From an uncultured Collinsella sp. (GTDB taxonomy: Bacteria; Actinomycetota; Coriobacteriia; Coriobacteriales; Coriobacteriaceae), in contig CABSNA010000053.1 of the NCBI GenBank assembly GCA_902478865.1, positions 1 through 8,289 of the forward strand: a stretch of DNA of 8,289 nucleotides, written 5' to 3'. A model generated the notes under the pieces. It was not told the DNA's origin. It saw nothing but the letters and a program-made list of their open reading frames with translations, and searched no databases. Made by a program: the position numbers and the translations under genes. Below, one piece after another: positions 1-5,190 of the stretch (within the stretch, counting starts at the first letter, position 1; each line of letters opens with the position of its first letter).

Positions 1-918
1 ATCAGCGGTACCGACGGCGTGGGCACCAAGCTCGTGCTCGCCCAGATCATGGACCGTCACGAGACGGTGGGCCAGGACCTGGTCGCTATGTGCGTCAACG
101 ATATTCTGGCTTCGGGCGCCGAGCCGCTGTTCTTCCTGGACTACGTTGCCATCGGTCACATCGAGGCCGAGCACATGGCAAAGATCATCAAGGGCGTGGC
201 CGACGGCTGCAAGCTCGCGGGCTGCGCGCTCGTGGGCGGCGAGATGGCCGAGCACCCGGGCGTTATGGCTCCGGCCGACTACGACCTCGCCGGCTTTACC
301 GTGGGCGTCGTCGATCGTCCCAAGATGCTCGACCCCGCGAACGTTCGCCCGGGCGATGTGATCCTGGGCCTGCCTTCCACCGGCGTGCACTCCAACGGCT
401 ACTCGCTCGTGCGCAAGGTCATCGGCGTCGACGGCATCAAGCCGGGCACGCCCGAGGCCGCCGCTAAGGCCGAGGAGCTGAGCCGTCCGCTCGAGGAGCT
501 CGGCGGCGCTTCGCTGGCTGACGCCCTGCTGGCTCCCACGCGCATCTACGTCAAGCCGATCCTGGAGCTGCTCCGCGGTGGCGCCAGCGTGCACGCCATC
601 GCCCACATCACCGGCGGCGGTATTACCGAGAACCTCAACCGCGCGCTTGCCGACGACGTTGACGCCGTGGTCGCCCGCAACGGTGCCGAGATGGGTTGGG
701 ACGTTCCGCCCGTTATTACTTACGTGTCGCGTCAGGCCGAGCTCGCGCCCAACGAGGCATGCAAGACCTTCAACATGGGCGTCGGCCTGTGCCTGATCGT
801 CGCCCCCGAGGACGAGGCCGCGGTTACCGAAGCCCTGGTCGCGCTGGGCGAGAAGCCGTTCCGCGTGGGCGAGTGCGTCGAGGGTTCCGGTAAGGTCGTG
901 TACTCCGATGAGCGCTAA
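1..918 (+). CDS. purM: Phosphoribosylformylglycinamidine cyclo-ligase (AIR synthetase), 5' truncated by window edge
   Basis: PurM is cytoplasmic and uses ATP to close formylglycinamidine ribonucleotide (FGAM) into aminoimidazole ribonucleotide (AIR) in de novo purine synthesis. The frame is open from base 1 and begins in the family hallmark SGTDGVGTK. It continues through DLVAMCVNDI, GAEPLFFLDY, the glycine-rich VGGEMAEHPG, HSNGYSLVRK, APTRIYVK and HAIAHITGGG, all conserved in AIR synthetases of the PurM/ThiL/SelD superfamily. There are 305 codons before the TAA. By comparison with E. coli PurM (345 aa), roughly 60 N-terminal residues lie outside the window, so the ATG at 49 and the GTG at 19 are internal. 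The last 11 bases overlap purN, which indicates one transcript and translational coupling. No damage is visible in the part present. The assignment is very secure. Confidence 0.97.
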   Translation: MSGTDGVGTKLVLAQIMDRHETVGQDLVAMCVNDILASGAEPLFFLDYVAIGHIEAEHMAKIIKGVADGCKLAGCALVGGEMAEHPGVMAPADYDLAGFTVGVVDRPKMLDPANVRPGDVILGLPSTGVHSNGYSLVRKVIGVDGIKPGTPEAAAKAEELSRPLEELGGASLADALLAPTRIYVKPILELLRGGASVHAIAHITGGGITENLNRALADDVDAVVARNGAEMGWDVPPVITYVSRQAELAPNEACKTFNMGVGLCLIVAPEDEAAVTEALVALGEKPFRVGECVEGSGKVVYSDER

Positions 919-1609
919 CGAGCAGATGGCTGCTGCCGAGGGCCTGGGCTTTGTGCCCTACGCCCGTCCGACCGGCACCGATACGGCCGAGCCGCTCAAG
1001 ATCGGTGTGCTCATCAGCGGTTCGGGTACCAACCTGCAGGCGCTGATCGATCTGATCGCCGCCGGTAAGCTCAACGCTTCGATTGAGCTTGTGGTGTCGA
1101 GCCGTCCTTCGGCTAAGGGTTTGCAGCGCGCTGAGCGCGCGGGCATCCAGACGCTCACGCTGTCCAAAGATGTCTATGCCGACCCTATTGCCGCCGACGA
1201 GATCATCGCGCACGAGCTGCTCGAGCGCGGCTGCGAGTATGTGGTCATGGCCGGCTACATGCGCATGGTGCACACGCCTCTGTTGGCGGCGTTTCCCAAC
1301 CGCGTGGTCAACTTGCATCCGGCGCTGCTGCCGAGCTTTACCGGTGCGCATGCGATTGACGATGCCTTTGCGCGCGGCGTCAAGGTGACCGGCGTGACCG
1401 TGCATTTTGCCAACGAGATCTACGACAACGGTCCCATCATTGCCCAGCGCACGCTGGCTGTCGAGGAAGGCTGGGATGTCGACACGCTCGAGGAGCACAT
1501 CCATGCGATTGAGCATGTGCTGTATCCCGAGGTCGTGCAAATGCTCGCCGACGGCCGTGTCCACGTGCTGGAGAGCGGCAAGGTCGCAATTGACGCGCCT
1601 CGCGGCTAG
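908..1609 (+). CDS. purN: Phosphoribosylglycinamide formyltransferase (GAR transformylase 1)
   Basis: PurN transfers a formyl group from 10-formyltetrahydrofolate to GAR, giving FGAR, in the cytoplasm. The 233-residue product has the formyltransferase fold. The phosphate-binding loop is LISGSGTNLQ (residues 35-44). The catalytic triad aligns as N135 and H137 in NLHPALLPSF plus D173 in EIYDNGP, matching E. coli N106/H108/D144. The C-terminal part ends with LYPEVVQMLADGRVHV. The first ~30 residues (rich in A, T, E and P) precede the usual PurN start and have no counterpart in E. coli PurN. The chosen ATG at 908 overlaps the purM stop region. The only Shine-Dalgarno-like bases are a weak TAAGG about 11 nt upstream, so translation is probably coupled to purM. 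The ATG at 926 is an alternative but leaves most of the extension. A terminator follows at 1642-1684. Confidence 0.96.
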   Translation: MSANEQMAAAEGLGFVPYARPTGTDTAEPLKIGVLISGSGTNLQALIDLIAAGKLNASIELVVSSRPSAKGLQRAERAGIQTLTLSKDVYADPIAADEIIAHELLERGCEYVVMAGYMRMVHTPLLAAFPNRVVNLHPALLPSFTGAHAIDDAFARGVKVTGVTVHFANEIYDNGPIIAQRTLAVEEGWDVDTLEEHIHAIEHVLYPEVVQMLADGRVHVLESGKVAIDAPRG

Positions 1610-1641
1610 CGGCGCACAGTACAATTTAGCCGAGTAGTCAG

Positions 1642-1684
1642 GGTGGTCATTGGCGCCAAGGCGCGCGTGGCCACCTTTTGTTTT
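1642..1684 (+). terminator. Rho-independent terminator of purM-purN
   Basis: GGTGGTCA (1642-1649) pairs with TGGCCACC (1668-1675), 8 bp with one G-U pair, and is followed directly by TTTTGTTTT. The loop region contains the self-complementary TTGGCGCCAA (1650-1659), which could form a competing structure. It lies 33 nt after the purN stop and separates it from the PTS gene. Confidence 0.8.
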
Positions 1685-1761
1685 GGGTAGTCATCGGGAA
1701 CGGTCTTTAACGACTGGTCATTCAAGAACGTCGCAGGTGACTAGATGAGAGAGGTGAGCGC

Positions 1762-2226
1762 ATGGCGGATAACGAGGCGCTGTTTACGCCTGAGCTGGTG
1801 TTTTTTGATTGGGGGTGCGCGACGCCGGATGAGGTATTCGCGCAGCTCGAGAGTGAGCTTGCTCCGCGCGGCTACATTGCCGACGGTTGGTTCGATGCCG
1901 TTCGCACGCGCGAGGATGCCTATCCCACGGGTCTTGCCATGCCGGCGGCAAACATTGCCATTCCGCATACCGATCCGGGGTTTGTGGCCAAGCCCTATAT
2001 CGCGGTGGTGAAGCCCGCCGCGCCCGTGACATTTAACGCTATGGCTGGCATGGGCGCTCCGGTGCCGGCGCAGATCGTCATCAACCTGGGCATTGCCGAG
2101 CCGGGCGGCCAGGTCGAGGCCCTGCAGGCGCTCATGAATATCTTTATGGACGCCGATGCCGCAGCCGACGTGCTCGGCCAGACCACGCCCCAGGGCATGG
2201 TCGACGCCATCCGCCGTCACTTCTAA
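1762..2226 (+). CDS. Orphan PTS EIIA component, galactitol/fructose-type (GatA-like)
   Basis: The product is 154 residues and matches the fructose/mannitol-type EIIA domain (PTS_EIIA_2) in its GatA-like version. It has an early Glu/Asp-rich helix (residues 22-34), then YPTGLAMPAANIAIPHTD (54-71), which compares with FPTG...IAIPHCE in E. coli GatA. The phosphoryl-accepting histidine should be H69 in IPHTD. Length fits the family (~150 aa). EIIA proteins take phosphate from HPr and pass it to EIIB of a sugar permease at the membrane. A good Shine-Dalgarno (AGAGG, 1750-1754) sits 7 nt before the ATG. No EIIB or EIIC gene lies on either side: the upstream gene is purN behind a terminator and the downstream gene is a foldase. 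It may serve a distant permease or act in regulation. Family is secure; the sugar is unknown. Confidence 0.87.
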   Translation: MADNEALFTPELVFFDWGCATPDEVFAQLESELAPRGYIADGWFDAVRTREDAYPTGLAMPAANIAIPHTDPGFVAKPYIAVVKPAAPVTFNAMAGMGAPVPAQIVINLGIAEPGGQVEALQALMNIFMDADAAADVLGQTTPQGMVDAIRRHF

Positions 2227-2243
2227 GGTGCCGGCTGCCGCAT

Positions 2244-2295
2244 CTGTCCCCTTTGCACCAAAATGGTGCAGATTAACCTGTCCCCAATGCACCAA
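2244..2295. repeat. Intergenic CTGTCCCC direct repeat with internal hairpin
   Basis: Two 18-nt copies of CTGTCCCC-NN-TGCACCAA occur at 2244-2261 (NN = TT) and 2278-2295 (NN = AA), 34 nt apart start to start. The end of the first copy forms a hairpin, TGCACCA (2254-2260), loop AAA, TGGTGCA (2264-2270). It lies between the PTS gene stop and the foldase promoter region. The CTGTCCCC core recurs at 4284-4291 (- strand), 4331-4338 and 8206-8213, always outside genes. I infer a dispersed REP-like element. There is no T-run, so it is not a canonical terminator. Confidence 0.65.
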
Positions 2296-2317
2296 GCGTG
2301 CCGCGGGGGCTGCGTTG

Positions 2318-2326
2318 TGACACAAT
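2318..2326 (+). promoter_or_regulatory. Possible extended -10 promoter for the foldase gene
   Basis: TG-A-CACAAT reads as an extended -10 element (TGn followed by a 4/6 match to TATAAT that keeps the -10 A and final T). Transcription would start near 2333, about 29 nt before the ATG at 2362. No clear -35 is visible at the usual spacing. It sits inside the small palindrome TTGTGACACAA (2315-2325), so a regulator site is an alternative. Confidence 0.35.
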
Positions 2327-2361
2327 GGCGTTTGTTCGATTCGTTATGCGAAAGGCCAACT

Positions 2362-3582
2362 ATGGCAAATAAGAAAAAGAACCCCGCACCCGAGCCGACG
2401 CCCGAGCAGCAGGCTCGCGCCGCCTCCAGCTCTCGCAAGAAGCAGCGCAAGACCCGCGTGTCCAAGACTGTCAAGATCGTTCTGGTGGTCATCGGCGTGC
2501 TGGCGATGCTGCTTTCCGTCTCGGCGATGGCGTGCTCCGGCCTTATGTCGCAGGCCGAGGACACCTCGGGCTACAAGCTGACCGGCGGTGTTGCTGCTAC
2601 TATCAACGGCACCAACCTCACCGAGGACACCGTGACCAAGCAGATCATGAACATGCGCACGTCCTACGGCTACACCAAGGACAAGGACTGGGCGCAGTAT
2701 CTGGTCGACAACGACCTCACGCCCAAGAAGTATCGCAAGCAACTCATCGACTCCTACACGCAGCAGATTCTGCTTCAACAGGCACAGAAAGAGAACGGCG
2801 TGACGGTGTCGGACGAGGAGGTCGAGAAGGCTTGGAAGGACGCGTGCAAGAGCGCGGGCGGTGCCAAGGCCTTTAAGAAGACCCTCAAGACCTACGGCTA
2901 TACCGAAGACACCTACAAGGATTCGCTCAAGGAGAGTCTGGCGCAGCAGAAACTCAAGGATGCCGTCGCGCCCACGAGCAAGCCCAAGGACAGCGAGATT
3001 GTCGATTACATCAACGAAAACCTGTCCAGCTACAACGACGCCCGCCGCTCGTCGAACATCCTGATCAAGGTTGATTCCGACGCCTCCGACGAGGACAAGG
3101 CTGCCGCCAAGGCCAAGGCGCAGGAGTGCCTGGACAAGATCAACTCCGGTGAGCTGAGCTTTGAGGACGCCGTTGAGCAGTACTCCGACGATACCGGCTC
3201 CAAGGATAAGAAGGGCGATGTGGGCTGGGACAAGCTCACCACCTTCGTCGACAGCTACCAGACGGCGCTCGAGGGGCTCAACAAGGGCGACGTGAGCGAA
3301 GTCGTCGAGTCGACCTATGGTTACCACATCATCAAGTGCACCGACTACTTCCATGTCGATAATCAGGTTGATGACATCAAGCAGTTACCCAAGGACATCA
3401 AGAAGTACGTTTCTAACGTGGTGAAGACGCAGGCGGCCAGCACTGCATACAGCGAGTGGCTGGAGCAGTACAAGAAGGACGCCGACATTACCGTCAACCC
3501 CATGCCCAAGGACGTACCCTATAACGTGAGCCTGAAGGGCGTCACTAAGAGCTCGACCGACGATTCGTCGACGACTGAGTAA
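2362..3582 (+). CDS. Membrane-anchored peptidyl-prolyl isomerase / foldase (PrsA/SurA-like, parvulin domain)
   Basis: The 406-residue protein is predicted to help exported proteins fold outside the membrane by proline isomerisation and chaperoning. It has a cytoplasmic N-terminus rich in Lys, Pro and Ala (1-36), one hydrophobic segment (about 37-58, ending SAMAC), a SurA_N-like helical region (about 75-220), a PpiC/parvulin domain (about 227-330, with SSNILIKV, SFEDAVEQYSDD, GDVGWD and ESTYGYHIIK) and a C-terminal helix with a Ser/Thr/Asp tail. I chose the ATG at 2362 because GAAAGG (2350-2355) lies 6 nt upstream, a possible promoter lies at 2318-2326, and the charged stretch plus TM make a normal export signal. 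The longer in-frame ATG at 2263 would run through the intergenic repeat. Cys58 is not preceded by a good lipobox, so a TM anchor is more likely than a lipoprotein. The parvulin family is clear; clients are unknown. Confidence 0.9.
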   Translation: MANKKKNPAPEPTPEQQARAASSSRKKQRKTRVSKTVKIVLVVIGVLAMLLSVSAMACSGLMSQAEDTSGYKLTGGVAATINGTNLTEDTVTKQIMNMRTSYGYTKDKDWAQYLVDNDLTPKKYRKQLIDSYTQQILLQQAQKENGVTVSDEEVEKAWKDACKSAGGAKAFKKTLKTYGYTEDTYKDSLKESLAQQKLKDAVAPTSKPKDSEIVDYINENLSSYNDARRSSNILIKVDSDASDEDKAAAKAKAQECLDKINSGELSFEDAVEQYSDDTGSKDKKGDVGWDKLTTFVDSYQTALEGLNKGDVSEVVESTYGYHIIKCTDYFHVDNQVDDIKQLPKDIKKYVSNVVKTQAASTAYSEWLEQYKKDADITVNPMPKDVPYNVSLKGVTKSSTDDSSTTE

Positions 3583-3587
3583 TCATG

Positions 3588-3613
3588 GGGCGGTGCTCGC
3601 GCGAGTGCCGCCC
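3588..3613 (+). repeat. 13-bp GU-containing hairpin between foldase and yqeY
   Basis: GGGCGGTGCTCGC (3588-3600) faces GCGAGTGCCGCCC (3601-3613). The arms abut, so the physical loop would be about 4 nt (CGCG). Eleven pairs are Watson-Crick and two are adjacent U-G/G-U pairs. These two pair only in + strand RNA and become C/A mismatches in - strand RNA. The hairpin begins 5 nt after the foldase stop and has no T-run. It may be a transcript-end stabiliser or a weak attenuator between the two genes. Confidence 0.6.
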
Positions 3614-3636
3614 ACGCTATTAGAGAGGATTTGCAG

Positions 3637-4080
3637 ATGACCAACGAAGAGCTGCAGAAGGAAATGATCGCGGCCATGAAGGCCAAGGACAAGGTTCGCC
3701 TGTCCATCATTCGCCAGGTCAAGGCCGAGGTGAAGAATATCGAGGTTAACGAGCGCCGCGATGTGACCGAGGAAGACGTCAACAGCATGATCAAGCGTCT
3801 GATCAAGCAGACGAGCGAGACGCTGGAGATGTCCATCAAGGCCGGCACCGACCAGGAGCGTACCGACAACCTGACCGAGCAGGTCAAGATTCTGGAAAGC
3901 CTGCTGCCCGCGCAGGTTTCGGGCGAGGAGCTCGAGGCCCTGATCGAGCAGGTTATCGCCGAGCTGGGTGCCACGTCCAAGAAGCAGATGGGCCAGGTTA
4001 TGGGTGCCCTGGGCAAGGCAACCGGCGGCAACTTCGACAAGCCGGCCGCAGCAAAGATCGTCGGCGCAAAGCTTGCGTAA
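3637..4080 (+). CDS. yqeY: GatB/YqeY domain-containing protein
   Basis: This is a small soluble protein of 147 residues, the normal size for YqeY-family proteins. The family shares its helical domain with the C-terminal tRNA-binding tail of GatB, the amidotransferase that makes Gln-tRNA(Gln) and Asn-tRNA(Asn). The precise role of free-standing YqeY is not settled. Visible family features are the N-terminal QKEMIAAMKAKDKVRLSIIR, a central charged helix with KQTSETLEM, the LLPAQVSGEELEALI segment (about 89-103), and the C-terminal KKQMGQVMGALGKA followed by a conserved K/R-G-like stretch. The Shine-Dalgarno AGAGAGGA (3622-3629) is 7 nt from the ATG at 3637. An in-frame TTG at 3631 is too close to that site to be the start. 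It may be co-transcribed with the foldase 54 nt upstream, despite the hairpin between them. Confidence 0.9.
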   Translation: MTNEELQKEMIAAMKAKDKVRLSIIRQVKAEVKNIEVNERRDVTEEDVNSMIKRLIKQTSETLEMSIKAGTDQERTDNLTEQVKILESLLPAQVSGEELEALIEQVIAELGATSKKQMGQVMGALGKATGGNFDKPAAAKIVGAKLA

Positions 4081-4083
4081 TTT

Positions 4084-4111
4084 GTTACGCGGTTTTACCA
4101 AACCACGTAAC
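4084..4111 (+). repeat. Hairpin immediately after the yqeY stop codon
   Basis: GTTACGCGGTTT (4084-4095) pairs with AAACCACGTAAC (4100-4111): 11 of 12 pairs, one C/A mismatch, loop TACC. It starts 3 nt after the TAA. No T-run follows, so it may protect the 3' end of the transcript or be part of a composite end with the terminator at 4160-4195. Confidence 0.55.
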
Positions 4112-4124
4112 GGCTCGACGCTGC

Positions 4125-4223
4125 AAACCCGTACACACGGCAATCTGACGTTCAATTTCAAGGGCGCGACCATAAGGTCTGCGCCCTTTCATTTCACGTC
4201 ACCTTGCTCGCGTGTACGGGTTT
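4125..4223. repeat. 12-bp perfect inverted repeat enclosing the yqeY terminator
   Basis: AAACCCGTACAC (4125-4136) and GTGTACGGGTTT (4212-4223) are exact reverse complements 75 nt apart, bracketing the terminator hairpin at 4160-4188. The whole unit is 99 nt. It could be a base stem of a larger RNA fold, since a T-run (4221-4224) ends it, or the termini of a small palindromic element. No flanking target duplication is evident by eye. Confidence 0.55.
4160..4195 (+). terminator. Rho-independent terminator after yqeY
   Basis: AAGGGCGCGACC (4160-4171), loop ATAA, then GGTC-T-GCGCCCTT (4176-4188): a 12-bp stem with one bulged T, followed by T-rich TCATTT. The A-rich 5' side and T-rich 3' side mean it could also work in the reverse direction. 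Confidence 0.75.
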
Positions 4224-4277
4224 TCGCTGACTTATGCTCAACAAGGGCGGTTGGAGGAAGGGCGTCCCCCGCGGGCG

Positions 4278-4344
4278 CTCATTGGGGACAGGCTTAAATG
4301 AGTACCCAATGAGCGGGCACTCATTTAAGCCTGTCCCCAATGAG
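4278..4344. repeat. 26-bp perfect inverted repeat (REPIN-like) with CTGTCCCC core
   Basis: The left arm is 4278-4303 and the right arm 4319-4344. They are exact reverse complements over 26 nt, with a 15-nt loop (4304-4318). Each arm carries CTGTCCCC with CAATGAG on its outer side and AAGC then TTTAA-type AT-rich sequence on its inner side. The loop contains CCCAATGAG, a copy of the outer end of the right arm (4336-4344). There is no T-run. The core motif is shared with the repeats at 2244-2295 and 8190-8224, supporting a dispersed palindromic family. Confidence 0.8.
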
Positions 4345-4409
4345 TGGGTTAAAGGTTGCGGGTTCTTTACGGGAATGTAGTGTGGGCTGCGGAAACGCGG
4401 TTTTTTCCG

Positions 4410-4415
4410 TACAAT
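4410..4415 (+). promoter_or_regulatory. Possible -10 element for the amino acid ABC operon
   Basis: TACAAT, a 5/6 match to TATAAT, lies 35 nt before the ABC ATPase ATG. Transcription would start about 4421-4423, leaving a short leader with a strong ribosome site. No -35 hexamer is recognisable at 16-18 nt. It directly follows a small hairpin, CGGAAA (4390-4395) / TTTCCG (4404-4409), which might be an operator. This is a weak call. Confidence 0.35.
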
Positions 4416-4450
4416 AGTTCAACTCGTGTAAACGCAGGGAAGGGACATTC

Positions 4451-5182
4451 ATGGCAGACATGATCGAGATCAAGCATCTCAACAAGTACTTTGGCGACCT
4501 GCATGTGCTCAAAGATATCAATCTCACCGTCAAACGCGGCGAGAAGCTCGTAATGATCGGGCCTTCCGGTTCGGGTAAGTCGACGCTCATCCGTTGCGTC
4601 GATTATCTGGAGGAACCCACGTCGGGCGAGGTCGTCATCGATGGCACGCCGCTCACCAAAAAGAATCACCTGGAGATGGCTCGCAAGTACAGTTCCATGG
4701 TGTTTCAGCAGTTCAACCTGTATCCCAACATGACGGTGCTGGGCAACCTGACGCTCGCGCCCATCAAGCTGCAAAAGAAGAGCAAGGAGGAGGCGACCGA
4801 GATCGCCATCGCCGCGCTCAAGCGCGTCGGTATGGCTCATAAGGCCGGCGAGTATCCGCAGAACCTCTCGGGTGGTCAGCAGCAGCGCATCGCCATCGCC
4901 CGTGCCCTGTGCACCAAGCAGCCCATCATCCTGTTTGACGAGCCGACCTCGGCGCTCGACCCCGAGATGGTCCAGGAGGTTCTGGACGTTATGATTGAGC
5001 TCGCGCAGGAGGACATCACCATGATCTGCGTGACGCACGAGATGGGTTTTGCGCGTCAGGTGGCCGACCGCGTCATCTTTATGGAGGACGGCCGCATTCT
5101 GGAGGAGGGCACGCCCGAGCACTTCTTCGATAACCCCGAGAACCCGCGTTGCCGCGAGTTCCTGTCCAAGATTCTGCACTAG
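4451..5182 (+). CDS. Polar amino acid ABC transporter, ATP-binding protein (GlnQ/HisP type)
   Basis: This is the cytoplasmic ATPase that powers amino acid import by dimerising on the two permeases. The 243-residue product has every ABC landmark: Walker A GPSGSGKST (37-45), Q-loop VFQQFNL (84-90), signature LSGGQQ (139-144), Walker B IILFDE (159-164) with catalytic E164, D-loop SALD (167-170) and switch H196 in VTHEMGF. THEMGFARQVADRVIFMEDG is typical of the polar amino acid (PAAT, GlnQ/HisP) subfamily, and the length is standard. The Shine-Dalgarno AGGGAAGGGA (4436-4445) is 5 nt from the ATG. It is the first gene of a four-gene + strand operon, with the binding protein starting 8 nt after its stop. 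Substrate cannot be read from the ATPase; glutamine, glutamate or aspartate is plausible. Confidence 0.96.
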   Translation: MADMIEIKHLNKYFGDLHVLKDINLTVKRGEKLVMIGPSGSGKSTLIRCVDYLEEPTSGEVVIDGTPLTKKNHLEMARKYSSMVFQQFNLYPNMTVLGNLTLAPIKLQKKSKEEATEIAIAALKRVGMAHKAGEYPQNLSGGQQQRIAIARALCTKQPIILFDEPTSALDPEMVQEVLDVMIELAQEDITMICVTHEMGFARQVADRVIFMEDGRILEEGTPEHFFDNPENPRCREFLSKILH

Positions 5183-5190
5183 GCGCGGTG

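Larger units (their letters stand above)
4081..4450. other. 370-nt non-coding stretch with three inverted-repeat structures
   Basis: No convincing gene lies here on either strand. Open frames that enter it are extensions of frames running antisense or out of frame to yqeY or to the ABC ATPase. It holds, in order, a hairpin just after the yqeY stop (4084-4111), a terminator hairpin (4160-4195) enclosed by a 12-bp inverted repeat (4125-4136 / 4212-4223), a 26-bp perfect inverted repeat with CTGTCCCC (4278-4344), and the leader of the ABC operon. Confidence 0.7.

Noticed and set aside
824..1624. Long - strand open frame (266 codons) antisense to purN
   Set aside because: It is opposite a confidently identified purN with intact catalytic residues, and the product (rich in His/Arg/Gly) matches no known family.
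1590..1625. TTGACG (1590-1595) and TACAAT (1620-1625) as a promoter for the PTS gene
   Set aside because: The spacing is 24 nt rather than about 17, and the purN terminator at 1642-1684 lies between this site and the gene. I could not support it as a promoter.
2263..2361. 33-residue N-terminal extension of the foldase from the ATG at 2263
   Set aside because: It would translate the intergenic repeat, has no good ribosome site, and places an extra segment before an already normal export signal; GAAAGG before 2362 is better.
2344..3354. Long - strand open frame (336 codons) antisense to the foldase
   Set aside because: It lies opposite a gene with clear parvulin features, its translation is a low-complexity Leu/Val/Gly-rich product typical of the antisense of GC-rich codons, and it has no credible start context.
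3968..4297. + strand frame of 109 codons running from inside yqeY into the intergenic region
   Set aside because: It overlaps yqeY out of frame, crosses three hairpins including a terminator, and is Arg/Pro/Ser-rich without any motif.
4278..4344. CRISPR repeat or spacer unit
   Set aside because: There is a single palindrome with no regularly spaced repeats and no cas gene in the window.
4278..4344. Rho-independent terminator
   Set aside because: The stem is long and stable but neither side is followed by a T-run, and the outer flank on the right is GTGGGTT.
5149..5190. Start of the binding protein at 5149
   Set aside because: This would overlap the end of the ATPase gene by 34 nt and put 14 extra residues before the signal peptide; no ribosome site supports it.
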